From Ascaris suum (lineage: Eukaryota > Nematoda > Chromadorea > Rhabditida > Ascarididae): DNA of 64,000 nucleotides. Below, piece by piece: positions 1 through 14,869 of the stretch. The notes beneath the pieces are model-generated. The model saw nothing but the letters and a program-made list of their open reading frames with translations. It ran no database searches and had not been told where the DNA came from. Numbering within the stretch: position 1 is the stretch's first letter; each line of letters begins with the position of its first letter. The translations under genes were made by a program, and so were the position numbers. The stretch lies in assembly GCA_013433145.1 (NCBI GenBank), contig CM024172.1, forward strand, positions 9,076,053 to 9,140,052, in the 5' to 3' direction.

Positions 1-3000
1 TGTCAGCTTATTCTTGTTCGTCACGTTTGCTGGCAATTTTCCAAAGCGGGTGTGTCGATGAGAGGCGGGATATCTCAGATTAAAAGCAAAAATCGCAACG
101 AAAAAAAAAGTTCATTCATTTAAGAGGAGCAAAAATTCACACGCCGAGATAAGAGGAAGACTGGAAGAAATGCAAATCCAATTTTTGGGATTCCCCAATA
201 TTTTTGCGATTCCTTTTCATTTAGCGAGTAATTTAAAGAATTCTGTTGTTGAATGGAACGCTGTAAAAAGGGTTCTCCACCGCATATGAAAGTTTAATAC
301 CACACTAGAAACAGTGTTCAATTTGAGGTGGAGTATTTGATAGCCGGCTGTCGATTGGTGTCACTCCTGTGCGGGGTGAAGTTGCTCGCCAATGCGAACA
401 GCACACGGTCACACCACCAACCAGCCGCGCTCGTTGTTTCCCATGCTCTCTCGCTTTCGTTGTCCGATACTTCGTTCCTTTAGATTCATCTTTCGCTTAT
501 CGCTATGCAGTCTCGTTGAACTTTCGTTCCGTTCTCCTCGTGTATTTATTGCAGTCTTTCTTTGATCTCTTTTATGGCCTACTATCAATGTTTATGAGCT
601 GTGCGATGGTACGGCGATCATGTTTTAAGCGTTGTGCACGGTTATGTGTTTATTTATGTTCAGCACTTCTATTTTTATGCTTTTATATTTCCTTTAATAT
701 CCATCCGTTTCATTTTTTGATTAATTGAAAATATATTTGGATGAAGTTTATTAGTGGATGAATTGCTCATCATTCTTTTAGTGATATGATTTAACTTAAC
801 GCTTTAGGTTGCGGTGTTTTCATTCGATTGTTTTTCCTTTTATCGGAAATTTCCAACTTAGGTTTTTTTTGATGTTTTCAAAAATTTTGGTTAAATTCTG
901 CAGTTATCATTGTAAGTTTCCGATTGCCATCCACTGTTACTTTCTTCGGGGGAAAATATAATTCGTTTAATTGTTTATCCTTCCACATTTCTAAAAAAAA
1001 GCGGATAGTTATTGTTAGAATGAACGAATGGCAATTTGTTAAAATTTCGGCCGCTATTCGTCCATCGCGAATTATAAAACGAATTAAGAGATATTGCTCA
1101 CATTCATTGACATATGAGAAATATTCCTATCTCAATGGATAGTCGATCGTCGTTGTTTCTTTTATATGGGAGATTATGTAATGCTTAGGTTCCTTTACTT
1201 TCATTAATAACCTGCGACTTATATCACCCAAATAGGTGATTGCGTCTTACTCGAATCTCTCTTCGGCCACAGTTGTAGTCCTATGATTGTAATTTACTTA
1301 TGTGGACATGGTGGTCGGTGGTCATTACCGAACCGTCGACCAATGTTAATCTATATTGAAGTAGCTAACTAATCAAGAGTTTTCGATTTGTTTTTGAAGG
1401 CACGTGTATCGTATCAGTCCGATTTTTTGTTGGGAGAGTGACGTGCAGCATTATTTTTACTAGTCCGTAATTTTATCACTTGTACGTCATTAGGGTTAGG
1501 TGCATTTGGAAAGACAAGATGATTTGTCCGGAATTGTGCTGGAAGGATTCAGGAAAATGGGCTCGTGAGAGAAGAGAGTAGTGAATGATTGGGTTGCAGT
1601 ATCATCCCGAATTGTTCAGTAATGATCCCTCTAAATTTTTGAGGGATAAGCCAGATCCTCGATTGTATTCTTTTGTTTTAAAACGTGGAAAGGAGATTAG
1701 TGTAATGACGACGTTTCATTATTAGGGGTGGAAAGACACCTTCCAGCAGCACATTTTGCTTCCCGGAAGCCTTCCCACCACAATTCTAGATGAAATCTTC
1801 CTGTCGTTCTTCCAAATCACATCCTTCAATTGATCGATGAAGCACGAGTTTGCAGCCGTTGTGCTGAAGTGAAACAGCAAACTGCAAACATATGAGGTGA
1901 GGAAACCTGTGTCTGATATGTGCGCTCATGCGGGAATGTGCAGCATTGTTTGCATCACATCCAACGGCTGCCTGTTGGCATGAATCGGCCAGATGCGAAC
2001 ATTCTTGCCGATGACTGTGTGCGATTTGCTGAACCACGTTTCGGCGGCGGCTGTCAGCTCCACTCTCTATACTTATTGATTTAATTATCGTTTTACTTAT
2101 TACATTAGTTTTAAATGTTGGCGTTTTCTTCAATAGCGCCTTCCGAGTCGTTTCTTCTGCTACAGAAGCAGAAAATTTGTTAGTTATTTGAATAGTAAGT
2201 TTCGTTGTATAATACATCTATGATTCATCAAAAATTCACAAGGCTAACGCATCCTCCTTAATATTCCTCCACCCGTTTCTTTTATGAACGAGTGAGTAAT
2301 TGAGTCTGCTTTCGGGTTTTTTTTTCTCAGATTAATCGGGTTGTTTCGAGCAGATACGCATTTTTTTGAGTTTATTAACGACAATGAACCAGATGAATTT
2401 TACTCGCAATGAACAATAATCCCACAAGACCGGTTTCGCTAAACGAAAATTTCCCATTCAAGAAGCGATGTGCCTATGCTCATACTTCTCGAACAGGTTA
2501 TATTACCTGCTATTGAGAGGTTTTACAGGTTAAAAGGTGTTTTGTAGGCTCTGCTAACATGTGTGAGCATCTCTTCGTGAAGTGTGTTTGCAAGTGACGA
2601 AAGTTGCGCGCATATCTCTTAAGCATTTCTGTTGATTTGTGACGTTAGGGAAGCAGTGAAGTGTTTGCTAGCTTTGAATACCGTCTCCTATAGTTAGAAG
2701 TATTCTCCTCTCAACTGAATGTTGCATTCATTTCGTAAATTGCTTGTTGATCTTGCCATGTGTTTCCTATTTTAGATAAAAAGGAATACAATTTCTCTCA
2801 CGATGTATTGAGAGCAAATGGAATATGGAATTGTCAAGGGGACGAGAGAGGTGGATGATAACCGGATAGTTGCGAGATTGTGACACTTGGCTAGTTTTTT
2901 TTCCAATCCGAGCCACATATTTGAAAATTGTCGTACCTACTGGTGCGATTCGTATCAGAATTAATGAAATCACGATATGACTTCGAACTTTAGACTTGTA

Positions 3001-6000
3001 GGCTTCTCAGCTTATTTGATGGAGCGGGCGGGGGAGGGGGTCTATGAAGGAAAGCTTGTAATGGTTTAGAACTTTTCAACGAATAAGATGATAGCACATC
3101 TTCGTAATCCTTAAAAGGAGCGTGTAAAGGCTTCTAATCGATGAATTAGGGTGTTTAAAAAAGCGTTAATCGTTCATATCAAGTTGCACAACGCAAAAGT
3201 GTAATCGTTTGCCGAGGGGAATGAGTAATTGTAATATGCTAGTGAACTGAGCGATCATATCACCTTAAGCCAATATTCAATATCACTACCTCATTACCTC
3301 ATAATTAATCGGTTTTATTTAGCGCTGAAATGCACTCGGACATTCTCGCTGCAGTCGGTTGGCTTATTCAAAATCACGCAATATAGTTTTCATTTGCTCT
3401 CACTCAGTTGGAGACCTCATTCATTTCTCATTTTCAATAAAGCACCGGGTTTCCGACTTTTTTTGTTCTCCATGTGTAGAAAAGGGAACTCATTGTAGAT
3501 TCATTCATCTCTATTGTCTATTCTGATTGGAAGAGAAAGAGAAAAAAGAGCTGAAATTATTGTTTTGCTTTCGATTTTGGAAAATATTTGCGTGTTTCCC
3601 CGCTCGCCAACTCCCCCCACCCCACCCCCTTCTTTCAGGTCGTCCTTTCCCACACCACAATATGAAGTGGGATTCCCCGCACGGATACTGTTGTTATGAA
3701 AGCGCGTCACATCACATGTTGGCCTTGACTTTTTGTATTTGTGCATGTGTGCGTTTTGTTGTTTGCCTTCGTTGTTCGCCATTCGCAGTGAAATCAGCAT
3801 TTGATTCACTTCGATTTTTGTGTAGTTTCTGTCAAATGTTTTCATTCATTCATCTCAAATATCCGATAAGCTCCGGTTTTTTCCCTTTTTGACGGGTATT
3901 CTGTGAACTAGTTTTATTCAGGCAACTGCGTAAAAATTTCGTGTTTCGAGTGCTGCGATCTTTCCCTCATCCTCGAATTTTAGTGATATCATCAAGGCTT
4001 ATTCCCTCCCCTTTTTGCTTGATGACTTTTCGACAGCCGTCTTCCGGCCCCCCAGTTTTGTCGAAATTTTTGTCGACTCGGGAATCCTCTGCTTTTTTTC
4101 TTTCTCAAAGTCGGCGTTCGGATGCCTATAGATGATAGATGAATGCCGAACATCATTGTCAGCGGCTCAATCCCGACATCAGCAGCTACTATGACCATGG
4201 CGATACAATCGTGTTTAAATGCCATTAAAAGTAAAGTGGGGGAGAAGCAAGATCTTCAATAGACGTGTATTTTGTATGGGGTTTGCCTCAGCATGCAAAT
4301 TCATGGTGTGTTCGCATTTCACTGACTCGGAAAGTATGGATCGTTGCGAGTTGTTGCTCACTCGCGGTCCTCTCCATTTGTTATACCGTTTTTCGTTGAT
4401 AGAAGCACATCCGTATCTGGATACATGATCAAACGGGTTCATTTACCGGTCACCTACTGGCGTTTGGTTCGTTTGTTGACTGGAGCAGTGGCATATAGCT
4501 ATGTTGTAGCGCAGAGTGATGCGAGTTCGATACCATTGCACATTAGCACATTAAAAATGCGGGAGGAGGATGAAGCTGCCTTCGCGCTTGGTGATGTGTG
4601 CGATAGTGATGGATCAGCTTGAACCTACCAAGTTGTTGTTTGGAGGGTGACAACGACCCGAACATTCTATGTTCCAGATATATAGGAGGTCTCGTCGGTA
4701 GCATTTTTAAGCCGTTGCTGTGTGCGAGTTGCGAATTTTCAGGATTCTTCCACCCCCCCCCTTCTCCCCTCTCTAGCAGCACGACTTCCCTCAGTGAGGA
4801 AGGGGGATTGCATTCCCTTCTCCATGTTGCAATGAAATTATTCCTGTGTTGCCTTCGTCGATATTCATCCGATAACTATGATTTGTTTTATTTCGGGAAA
4901 GTTTTCCTGGAGTGACTGAGTTATTTTTAAACACTTTGATTGATGTTGAATGTGATTGAAGCATTTAAAACTTGAGCATTAATAAATATTTCACCAATTT
5001 CACTCAATATCGAAGCACATCGGCCTCTTTCCGATGCGTCATATTGAGAACACCTCACCATATGCAACAATATTTTTAATTCACATGAGGCCACTGCTCG
5101 AAAATTTTTGCGATCCCCTCTTTCTAATCAGAATTTATTCGTCAGCAAATTTTATCGTTGTTGTGTATGTCATTAAAATTTGCGCTCGAGCTTGAGAACT
5201 CAAAACTGGCACGTCTGCAGTGATCGTGATTATCGTCGCCACATTAAATCCTGAATTCTTCCTCGCAATTTCCTGTGCTGAAGAAGGAGCCGAGCATTTC
5301 AGCGTTTTTGAAATTATTCTTCGGTGCTGCAAGTTTCATTCACAAAGCATATTATGGCAACATCGTGCCCGCTGTGCAGACTTATTAACTCACTCTTATG
5401 ATTTCTTTGCATCTCGAAAATGCAGAAATGTACTATGGCGCTGTTGCGTATATGCATGTTTGTGTATGTCTGTCTGCCTAGCTGGTGCTTTCAGTGTGGC
5501 AGCAGCTGAAGCTAACATTACGATTTGGTATATATAAAGTGCCTCGTTGAGTGACCCCAAGTATAGCATCTTTCATTTTGATCTTTCGGCTTCGGAAAGA
5601 GACGATTGAAGAGTTATAGGTGCTTTAAAGGTGCCAATTAATTTGCATCCACCTTTGCATCGGTCGATCTATCATTTTATGTCTCTCGGAATACAGAAAA
5701 TCCACCCTAATGCGCTTTTCCATTTATTTTTCAGATTTCGTTCCCCCTAACCGGTTTGTCTTATCATTTTAGACCACTTACTGAAAATCGCAGAATTTGC
5801 GGCTAATCCCCTCGCTCGGGCGAGGGAATTGGTGATTTCTGGTTTAAAAAATATTCCGCTCAGAAAATCCAGTTTCATCGCAACTTAGGGCAGTAGAGAG
5901 GCTCAATTGATCAGCAATGCCGTTGCGAAGGTCGTTGATGTTCTATTTTTTGTACTTGTCTAGCACGTATTTTACTCGTTTGTCCACATCTGTGGCAACT

Positions 6001-6267
6001 ACCTACCGGCCCTTTCGAGGGTTCCATTGACATATGCTTATCGATTATCATTGACGTTCGATCGGTTCGAGAAGGGGGAGAGGATAGAGAGGATGATGCT
6101 TTCTTTGCCTTTACTCGAATAGCGTATATCCTCCTGATTCCTCGTTAAACGGATCATAGAAATCCGAAGCGGGTTTACTGAATGCCGCCCGCATTCGCTT
6201 CTCTCTTCTTTCCACATCTTTTTTAAGCTTTAAATTCGTGCAGTTTCCTATTCCAGCTCATTTGTTA

Positions 6268-6316
6268 TCTCTCCTCTCTCTCCCTGCTCATCTCTCTCTC
6301 TCCTCCCTCTCTCTTT
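6268..6316. repeat. C/T-rich microsatellite tract
   Basis: About 49 bases made almost only of CTCT and CTC units (for example TCTCTCTCTCTCC). It is simple sequence with no coding potential. Confidence 0.7.
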
Positions 6317-9300
6317 GCTCCGCTTACAATTAATACTTCCCTCGTTTCACTTGCGCTCCTCATCATCTTAGCTGAAGCCACTAACAATCATTCTTGCTTG
6401 CGTCTTGACTGCATAAAGGTTTCGTCCTCTGTCTTATGTGAAAGTGGATTTTTGACTTCCGTTTATTGTGGATTTCATAGAAGAAACAAAATTATTGCGA
6501 AATATTTTATTTCCGGAGTTCTTTTTTCCCTCTTCAATTTGCCTCAACATTATACATACGAGCTTATTTATATCAGCTAAAATTTCTTGGATTTTTTTGG
6601 TTGCAGATGAAGTGAATTAGGCAAATTATCATGGATTATCGAAACAGTTATTGTTATCCCTCCCCTCCCTTCAATATTATCGCATTTCGCGTGGGTGTCT
6701 TCGTCCTGCTTCCTTCTATTTGTGCATTCTTCCACATAAGTAGTCAACTCATATAACTTTTTACTTCTATCCTCCGTTTCCTTCAGTTTTTTTTACTCAT
6801 TTCGCAATGATTATATTGTATTCGCAATTGTGGAAACAAAATTCGCTGATTAAAATTTCACTAAATATTAAAATCGGTTGAAAATATGAGAGTTTAAAAG
6901 ATTTATCTGAGTCACGCGCCGCCGATTCTATTGTGTTTGAGGCGCTTGAGTACTCGATGCGATTCTAGATTGAAAATCCCTCGAAAATTTTATCATTTGA
7001 GCATTTCGAGTTTGAACTTCGCGACATAACTTCAACGCAGCGCCTATGCAGAAGATGGCAGTGCTGCTGATGGGGAAGGGAGCTTCGTTTGAGTAATAGT
7101 AGTACTTCAGAAGATTATAGTGCTAAGTGGCGTAGAAGCTGATTGCTGTGGACGATAACCTGTTTTCGTCTGTGAATTTCACTGAAGTTTTTATGTGGGA
7201 GAAATCTGTAAAAGGATCGATTTCGAGATAAAGATGCGATTTGTTTGTAGTGATGAGAAGCTCATTATTCGTCTCTCTCTGTTTATTTGTTCATCTCACA
7301 GACAATAAACTCAATGCCATTATAAATTTGCATAAGCGTTTAATTCTCTTTTCGAATTTTTTTTTCAATGGCACAATTGGCTTTTTGTGAAAGCCGACTT
7401 ACCTAGTATGTTACTGCTTTCTTTGTAGTAATAATATTGGAGAAATACACTCTTGACTCCTATAGAACACAATCGCAAATAAAAGCGTCCTAATTTTTCC
7501 GCTATTATTGAGGAGCGATATGAAAGAGATATTGGATACGAATGAGAGGAGGATTTTTGTATATATTCAAGTGAAGGCATCTCTGAGTACATTATGATGA
7601 TGAATCTAATTTTAAGTATTGAAGAGTTTTATATTTTTGATAGATTTGCACTGTTGATATTCGATAAGAGTGGCTAACACTAGAAAATCGCATGGCGAGG
7701 AAGAGCAACGTGTAACGTGCTGTCTGTGGCTCGTCCCATCGATTCATTCTTTTACCTTTGATGGTGATTTCTAATTTTGCTTCTGCACATCAGCTAACTT
7801 CCACCTCGTCGCATCAACTTATAACGCAGAAATTAAAAAAATGCAAGAGCGGCGTTGTTTATTCGAGATAATGCTTTGTAGTTCGTTTGTATTTTTTGCG
7901 CCAACTGTTTAAGCAATAATATCTGCGCTGCGATTAAGCTTTCTTCGGTGTTTTGTGGGATGCAGTCGATGGATATCATCGAGAAGGGGGATTTCCGAGT
8001 TTCTGCAACAATGTTTTATTTTTATGGGTCTCAGTGGACGGTGAATTCTGTTTAGATGCTTTATGATAGGAATTGGTTTCTCTTTATTGAAATCATTGGA
8101 ATGTGAAATGTAAAGTTCTTCTGAAAGGTTTTTGAAGAAAGAAGTTTATGGCGTCGCGAAGAGGTTACACTGTTGACACCATTGTAACACAATCAACGAT
8201 GCAATTCTTGAAGAGTTTCATTCAATTGCAACCCATTTTTCTCTCTTTACGCCTACATATTTGGAGGGGTCAAATTGGTTCGGAAACGATGAAGAGGAGA
8301 GAGGGAGTGGCAGTTTTCCTTTTCTTCTTATCTTTGTTAAATCCATCTGGAAAATATCCCCCCCCCCCCTCCTGACCCTGCCCTCCACTTTCCATCCCGT
8401 CCATTCGCAACGAATCTTTGTCATGTCACAGCTGTTAATTCAATAAATACTTAACTTTGGAAACTGATAATTCGGGATTGTTTTGACTCTCCGCATTGTT
8501 TTCATAATCTTATCAGTTATCGCCGTCATCGGAAGTTACAAGCAGCTGCCTGATTGCAATTTCGAATTGGTTGAGCACCGTTCATGTGAGGACCGGTTTG
8601 TGGTTATCGTCTCTTCACAGCGGTTGTCTCTTCTAAACGTATGCTCTCTAAGCATTGCTCAGGTCCTTCGTCTCTCTTTATTTCGATCATGCTCATGTGC
8701 TGCGTAGGCTGCTTCTCATTTCAATTGAACTACGCAGGCTATTGCAAAGGAAGTTGTCATTAACTAAGAAGTAGTACGATCCAAGGACTCGTTCTTCCGG
8801 CTGTTCATGTGGTCCATCTTTCTACTCCTCTCCTCCCCCCCCCCCTTTCCCTCTGCTTAGCATTAGGCTGTTTTTTAGTCTGCTCGTTGCTCTTGATCAC
8901 TATCTTGCATCGCTTGATGGTGCTGGGAAATCAGGCCGTCCTAAGCGATTCGGAAATTTCTTCTCATCTCAATAATTCACTCCCAAAAGCAAAGGACGAC
9001 TGCGCAGAAAGAACGGCACAGACGTCGGTAACAATCGACCACAATAAAGATGCGGAAGGAGTATAAATAAAGTGGAAAAAATGAAACGGCATATTTGCAC
9101 TGATAAGGTGGATAGGTGTGTGAATTGCATACACAGAGGTAAAAAGCAGAGGAAACAAGCAAAGAGGAAGTGATGTTGCATACAAAAAAAGAAACATTCC
9201 CATCCACAATATGCTCCTCAGTAAACAAAGTGGACAATAACATGGATTTAGATCTTTTCTAGACGGGTGACGAAAACAGAGTTATTAGCAGCCTCTACCT

Positions 9301-10515
9301 ACTTGCTTGGGGAAATTGTTGCACGTTGGAAATATGGAGCGCGATAGAAGAGCCACATATGCTGCCTTAAGGGTGACATTTTCTTATGGTGATTGAGCTG
9401 CGCAAGGTGCAGTGTTGAACGAATACCACCTGTGACTAGTGACCACAATGTGGTTTTTGATCTCTTTATTGATCCTTACGACATTTTCGAATGCCTTATA
9501 TATCATACGTTAGCTGTGAACCATGTCCTTGAAGTATTTTTCAAACATTGTACTAAAATGTTGCATTCATGACTTAATGTGCTGACTTTAGCGTTACCTG
9601 GGCTCCCTATCAAATGTGTCATTGACTTACTACTTCCTGAAATTCTTGGAATCTTTGAAATGCCTGGAAATCTTTCATCGAACTAAAAGTCATTCACCTC
9701 CGCAGAATTAATCTCTCCTAATCAACGATGAGCGTCTACAATATTTGGATCATCGATTTTTGTCTTTTTTCGTCTTATTTGTGCTGATCACAATTAGCTT
9801 CCGTTGTTCGCTTATCGAAACGTCTACGAAGAAACTATTTGAAGCACGCTTTCTCATGTACTGTTGTTCTATTTATATCCGTGATTTATTTTTTCAACTC
9901 CGAAAATACCTTAAATGTTTCGAATATTAGAGATCAGCAGCGATCAGAATTGACACCGATTGGAGCTCCTTTCAGTGTCGACTCCGATTTATGCCCTCTT
10001 CTTTCGAAATATCGCACTCATAAATCGCTTTCAAACGTTCGCTTATAATGCGATAAATGTCGCCGATTAAAATTCACACTAGTAGATTTGTTGGATGTAA
10101 TAAGGTGGATTTACGTGCGAATTGATTATAAAAGGTTTAAATTCTCAATTCTAATTACAACACAAGTCCGCATCGACTTCATTGCTTCACTGAGTTCTTG
10201 ATTCACGGTGCGATTCCACCTTCCACTTAGCACTCATCGAACCCTCTTCGTTAATTTATAAGGTACACTTTGTGAAGAGCTCCGTGATGTTAGAACATAC
10301 TTCACGTCTTTATAAGCTTAGCTGGCAAGGGCGAGGGCGGCTGGTGATATGCATATGTGGTGATTATATTTTTAACGACATAGATTTACTTTACTGTTAA
10401 ACTTCTTGTGTATATGCAGAAGATATTGGTGCGTGAAATCCTGGTGAGTTCTTAGAAAGGATTATTGTTTATCACTGCAGAGGCGAGTGGGGAAGGGGGA
10501 CATGAGCGAAGGGTT

Positions 10516-10529
10516 GGGGGGGGGGGGGG
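10516..10529. repeat. Run of 14 G residues
   Basis: Fourteen consecutive G, flanked by GGGTT and AGGG. It is one of several long C/G homopolymers in the first 15 kb and could fold into a G-quadruplex. Length may be unreliable in the assembly. Confidence 0.7.
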
Positions 10530-11226
10530 AGGGCATTCATGTCCATTTCATTAAGCTTGTTCCAAGTTTTGGACTAATTAAATGAATCAGAATTACGCAT
10601 CTTATGTGAAATATTTCGGGTATTGAGACTTAAACTTTATCGCTGCTATGTTTACAATATTTTTTGTCTTTTTTGTACGCCGCTTCAACGATGACGTCAC
10701 TCCACATTATCGCATCGCTGTTTTTCTCTATAAGGGTGTCCCTTATCGAGGAACCTGCTGATTTGATTTCGGATCTCTGTCTTCCGAACATTTGTTTTTA
10801 ATGAAATTTCGAGTGGATCGTTAACAAGCCGTTCGTTGTAAAAAATAAATAAATTCAAGCATCGCTGATCGGAAAATATTGCAACTTTTATCAGCAGGTT
10901 TTTGCTGCTCATATATTATGCTGTTCTGATGTGAGGATTTATCCAAGTATAGAGGAATTCCGTCCGTTGTTATCGATGAGTTTCTTCAAAAAAAGCGTTA
11001 ATAACGTTTCATTTATGTTGTTGACAAGACAGTTGTTACGTAAATAAATATGAATCAAAGTGGATTCGAATTAAACTAACTGCTTTATAAAATGTTGTTT
11101 TGCGTTGCATCTGCCACATATATTGTGTGACGATGGTGTTTCTTTCTTTTTTTTTCGTGCTGATGTGAAATCATTGCATAAATGTTGATTGACCTACACC
11201 ATTGCAGCTCATCAGTGATATTTAAA

Positions 11227-11233
11227 ATTTCAG
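11227..11233 (+). promoter_or_regulatory. Probable spliced-leader acceptor for the KIND-FERM-PDZ gene
   Basis: The sequence AATTTCAG ends at 11233 and the first ATG of the long coding model is at 11242, only 8 bases later. No upstream exon is needed to supply a start codon. In nematodes this spacing is typical of a spliced-leader trans-splice site, so the messenger probably begins here after leader addition. A cis-spliced 5' non-coding exon upstream is the alternative. Confidence 0.5.
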
Positions 11234-11241
11234 GGGGCGCA

Positions 11242-14200
11242 ATGGGGGATGTGAGTGTATCGATCTCAGAGGTGATCGAGGTGCGTGGGTGTCGTCTCAA
11301 TGATGAGGAATTGCTTGCCTTAATAATCATTGCGTGTGAGCAGCTAACAAAAACACCCGCTGGAGTATTCACCCCCGATCATGTTTTTGTACATATGTTT
11401 GGAGATTTAGAGGTTTGCATTTTTGTTTGCGTCAATTGAATAAGATTATTTTTACTTATATTATTTGAAAGTTGTTGCATTATGACAACATTGCATTTTC
11501 TTGCAATATTAACGAATTAAAACAAACTTGCTACTGCACACTCTTATCGTATTGATTGTATTGCAATAGTTGCAATACAGTGGTGTGAAGTTCGGCTTGT
11601 TATTCATTTTGCGATTTTGCCCCCCTCCCCCCCCCCCCCTTGCACTATATTTGCAATGTCTCTAACCTCTATTAATGTTCGGTATCGGAATGATTTTTGA
11701 CGCAAAAAAAGGAAGGTGAGGAATCCAGAGAGCGATATGAAAGTTGTGTTGCGCCAAGCTTCTGCAGGTGTGTAAACCTCCTCGACATATTTACTAAGAT
11801 GGTGTAAACCTTCTCTGCATGGTCACCGAGAATGACGTTTTCTTCTTAGTTCGATCATTCAGAACACCGAAAATAATTGCCATTGAGGTGCGTAGGGAGC
11901 ATTCCCCATCCACAGCGGGCGTATGCCCCGATTATGGTTATAGGCAAGAAGCAAAAAAAAAACGCAAGCGCTGGAGTGAACAGTTGAAGGAGAGTGGCAA
12001 CAACTTAAAAAAGCCTAAATTGCTTTAATTGCTTCTTTTGTTGCATATGTGTAAGCGACGCTGTCGAGTTTTGTGCAGTTTTGAGCACCTTTGAGTTTAC
12101 TTATTGCTGTTCTCCGATAGCGACAGCATTGGGGATTGCTTCGTCCTTTTTGGAAATGAACATGATGGCAGTCTTATTTGCTTTTTAAGGTGATTCCTGA
12201 GTCACACCGCTGCTCATCCCGTCCTAAAAATTTCTTGTGTTAGGTCTTGAAATGATCCGTTAAGAAGAAAGTGAGTAAAAGAATGGAGCAACAGATTTGC
12301 AAGAATGACACGAGCGGTGTTATTTGCTTTGTCTACGCCGTTCATTTTTTCCACCCACTGATGAAAAGGGTGTAGAGACTTAGCTGCAAAGGTTATTTTA
12401 TTCTTTTAGGATCAACTTAACTCGAACTCGATGTTGCAGATAAAAGTGGTCTCTGCAGATCAAGTAAGCCCTGAATATGTGCCTCCAGAGATACGCGATG
12501 GAAACACCAACCCTGATGCAGGTTTGCCATAATTCTTCCTCATTTATAATGTACTTCAAGAACTCTGCCTGTACTTCAGGTTTTATTTAATTCTCTTTCC
12601 TTTAGTCCTTAATACTGCGACAGGTTACTGTTTGGAAGCTCTCTGCGAAAGATGTTTTCTTTTCTTATCAGATATTATATCAAAAGAGTCGTGACTTGTT
12701 CATCAGCATATGTCATTGGTTTTCACGTAGCTGGTCGACTCCTTTCACTTGACCTGCCATATCGCCATCAGGAACTCTGCCTGTAAAGGTAGGTCGGTTA
12801 TTGAATTTCTTCGTAGGTGAATAAATGCTTAGCCCTATTCTTGCGGGCTCCTTATTGTTTGCAGAGGTGATTACTATCCCCTAATGTTTCCTGGAAGGGC
12901 GATCGTTTTCGATTCAAGTTGTTCCCTGCCGGTGAAGAAGAACCCTTCAGTGCATTTAAAAAGGAATCATGAATAAAGAGAAAGTATATGCAAGTGAGTT
13001 GAAATCTATTCGATCGGTTTTAAGGTGCTGTGCATGTGTTCTGTTTGGGTGAGGTAATTCGATTCGCGGGTGCTGCCGAATCGTCGAACACAGACATATT
13101 CTCGCTGCTCAATGTTATGACCGTCGCGCATGTTGCCACGCGACCATCTATCGTCAGGTAATATCGTCAGGTTCATTCCCTTAGACAGTGCGAGTGATGG
13201 ATAACCATGAGCCCACCACTAAAATCTCATCTCTTGACCTCACCGTCAAGGTTATAAATTTTTGTTGGAAAGCTACAGAGCTTATTACTACTACTGCAGT
13301 TGTGATGAAGGACCGAACATTGCTCATGCTTCCAGAGGTGTCATACCTCTTCATTGCAAAATGCTTAGGCGTAAATTACTCGTTATTAGAATATATCTCT
13401 GACGATTTTCCCTCATGAGAGGGAGGAACAGATTGGAACGCAATGGCCTTCCCCGCAGAGGCCATGGAGTTTGATGTAGGTGGAGGTAAGAAAACAGTTG
13501 CAGGTGCATCCCTATAACCCCTTCGGACTAAGCACATGCTGGAGTGCTTGTGAGAGAGTGCATGCGAGTTACGGAAGCGCAGTAGTCGAGTAGTACGAAA
13601 AAATAAAGTATCTTTGGCACCGTCCCATGATTCAGTATCCTTTAGCAGTATGTAGCAAAAAGTAAGTAATGCTTGGGGAATGTCAGACTGGGAAAGGAAA
13701 GCGAGAAATTAGTAATATGCATTTTGTACTGCAGTTGCCATTTGCTGAACTAAGGGAGAAAAAGACCCTGTTGTGCTGTGCGAAGGACAGCTCTTAGAGG
13801 CAGCACTCCTCCGAGTCACAGGCGTCCACCGGATCATGAAAGGGGCAAATTCTTCATGGAGGACCTGCATCTGCGCTCAGAGAATTTAGAATATATAGTA
13901 TTATTTGACGTATTTTATTATTTGTTAGCAGCTGAAGGTGGTTGGATAGTTGAAAAATAAATGCGAGAGATGTATTGTGCCGGTCGATGTGGTATTTTCA
14001 CAGTCTGCTATTTGATGAACGAAATAAACGCTTCAAAAACTTATGTAGAGATGTTACGGAATGTCGGGTATTTGCATATGGAAGTAAACTATAGAATTCC
14101 TTTGAGGTTTTCGTGTTTCATCGTCGCTCTTTCCCAGTGTGTAGCGTTGTGAGCGGGCATTTTAAACGATGCTGCAATGAGAAGCGTGTGAACAACAAGC

Positions 14201-14869
14201 GTCATTTATTTATATCACATCGTTCACTCCGAGAGGCTGATTCCTTCTTTTCGCAGAGATTTCCATCTTTAGGGCGATGTGGTTCTCTTAGTTTTCAGCA
14301 CAGTGTTCCCTTATGGGGTTGATGACTCATTCGAAGATGGCAAAGGAGAGATTTCCCCCTTTCCCCCCCCCCCCTCCTCTGCACATTCTAATGAGACGTA
14401 TAAAATGCTGCTGTAGGTATACTCGATTGCGCTTTATTTTTCTATCTATACGCTAACTGCAGATAACGACATTCGTTAAGACCCATTTCTTCTGTCCCAT
14501 ATACCCCTTCCCTCCATCCCTCGAGCCTCTTGGTTTAGCTTTGAAAATCGAATGTAATGGATTCCTGATGTATCATGTATTATTCTCAGTAAGCGACCTC
14601 ATTTGTACTAGATCACTGTTAGGAATAGTATGTTGCCTTCATACATTTATCGATGTAGTCAGAAATGAGCAGTTTGTTTTGTAATATGTTCGTGTGGAGC
14701 GTATTGCATTGATGGTGTGATCGTTATGAGAGAGGTGGTAATTTGCCTTTCGTATTTGTTTAGATTGGCTCAGATGGCGAAAAACAAGTTGAGCATTCAG
14801 AATCCAAAAGCACTTCTCGCTGAAATGTACGTTCTTGTGATGGGCGATGAGGCGGATGATATTGAGGAT
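11242..14869 (+). other. KIND domain region, exons 1-4 of the scaffold gene
   Basis: Exons 11242-11412, 12440-12521, 13025-13157 and 14764-14869. The first exon reads SISEVIEVRGCRLNDEEL, matching the opening of KIND domains in PTPN13 and FRMPD2. Exon 2 holds the EYVPPE motif, equivalent to the activation-segment APE region of kinases. Exon 3 holds VHVFCLGEVIRFAG, the counterpart of the kinase C-lobe helix F, and ends near RPSI. KIND is a kinase C-lobe fold without catalytic residues and acts in protein binding. Exon 4 continues as a helical stretch of about 35 residues whose place inside or after KIND is uncertain. Confidence 0.8.

Larger units (their letters stand above)
1..11226. other. Intergenic region, no recognisable gene
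   Basis: No open stretch here resembles a known protein family and none can be chained into exons with matching splice phases. The longest open frame is on the minus strand at 1786-2217 (143 codons). It has no recognisable domain. The region is AT-rich with a C/T-rich tract near 6268-6316 and C or G homopolymer runs near 4753, 8358, 8835 and 10516. It probably contains the promoter of the large gene that begins at 11242, and perhaps distal 5' exons of it, but nothing specific can be pointed to. Confidence 0.5.

Noticed and set aside
1786..2217. 143-codon minus-strand open frame in the 5' intergenic region
   Set aside because: No recognisable domain and no partner exons; another frame of the same strand also gives a coding-like peptide, so the evidence is ambiguous.
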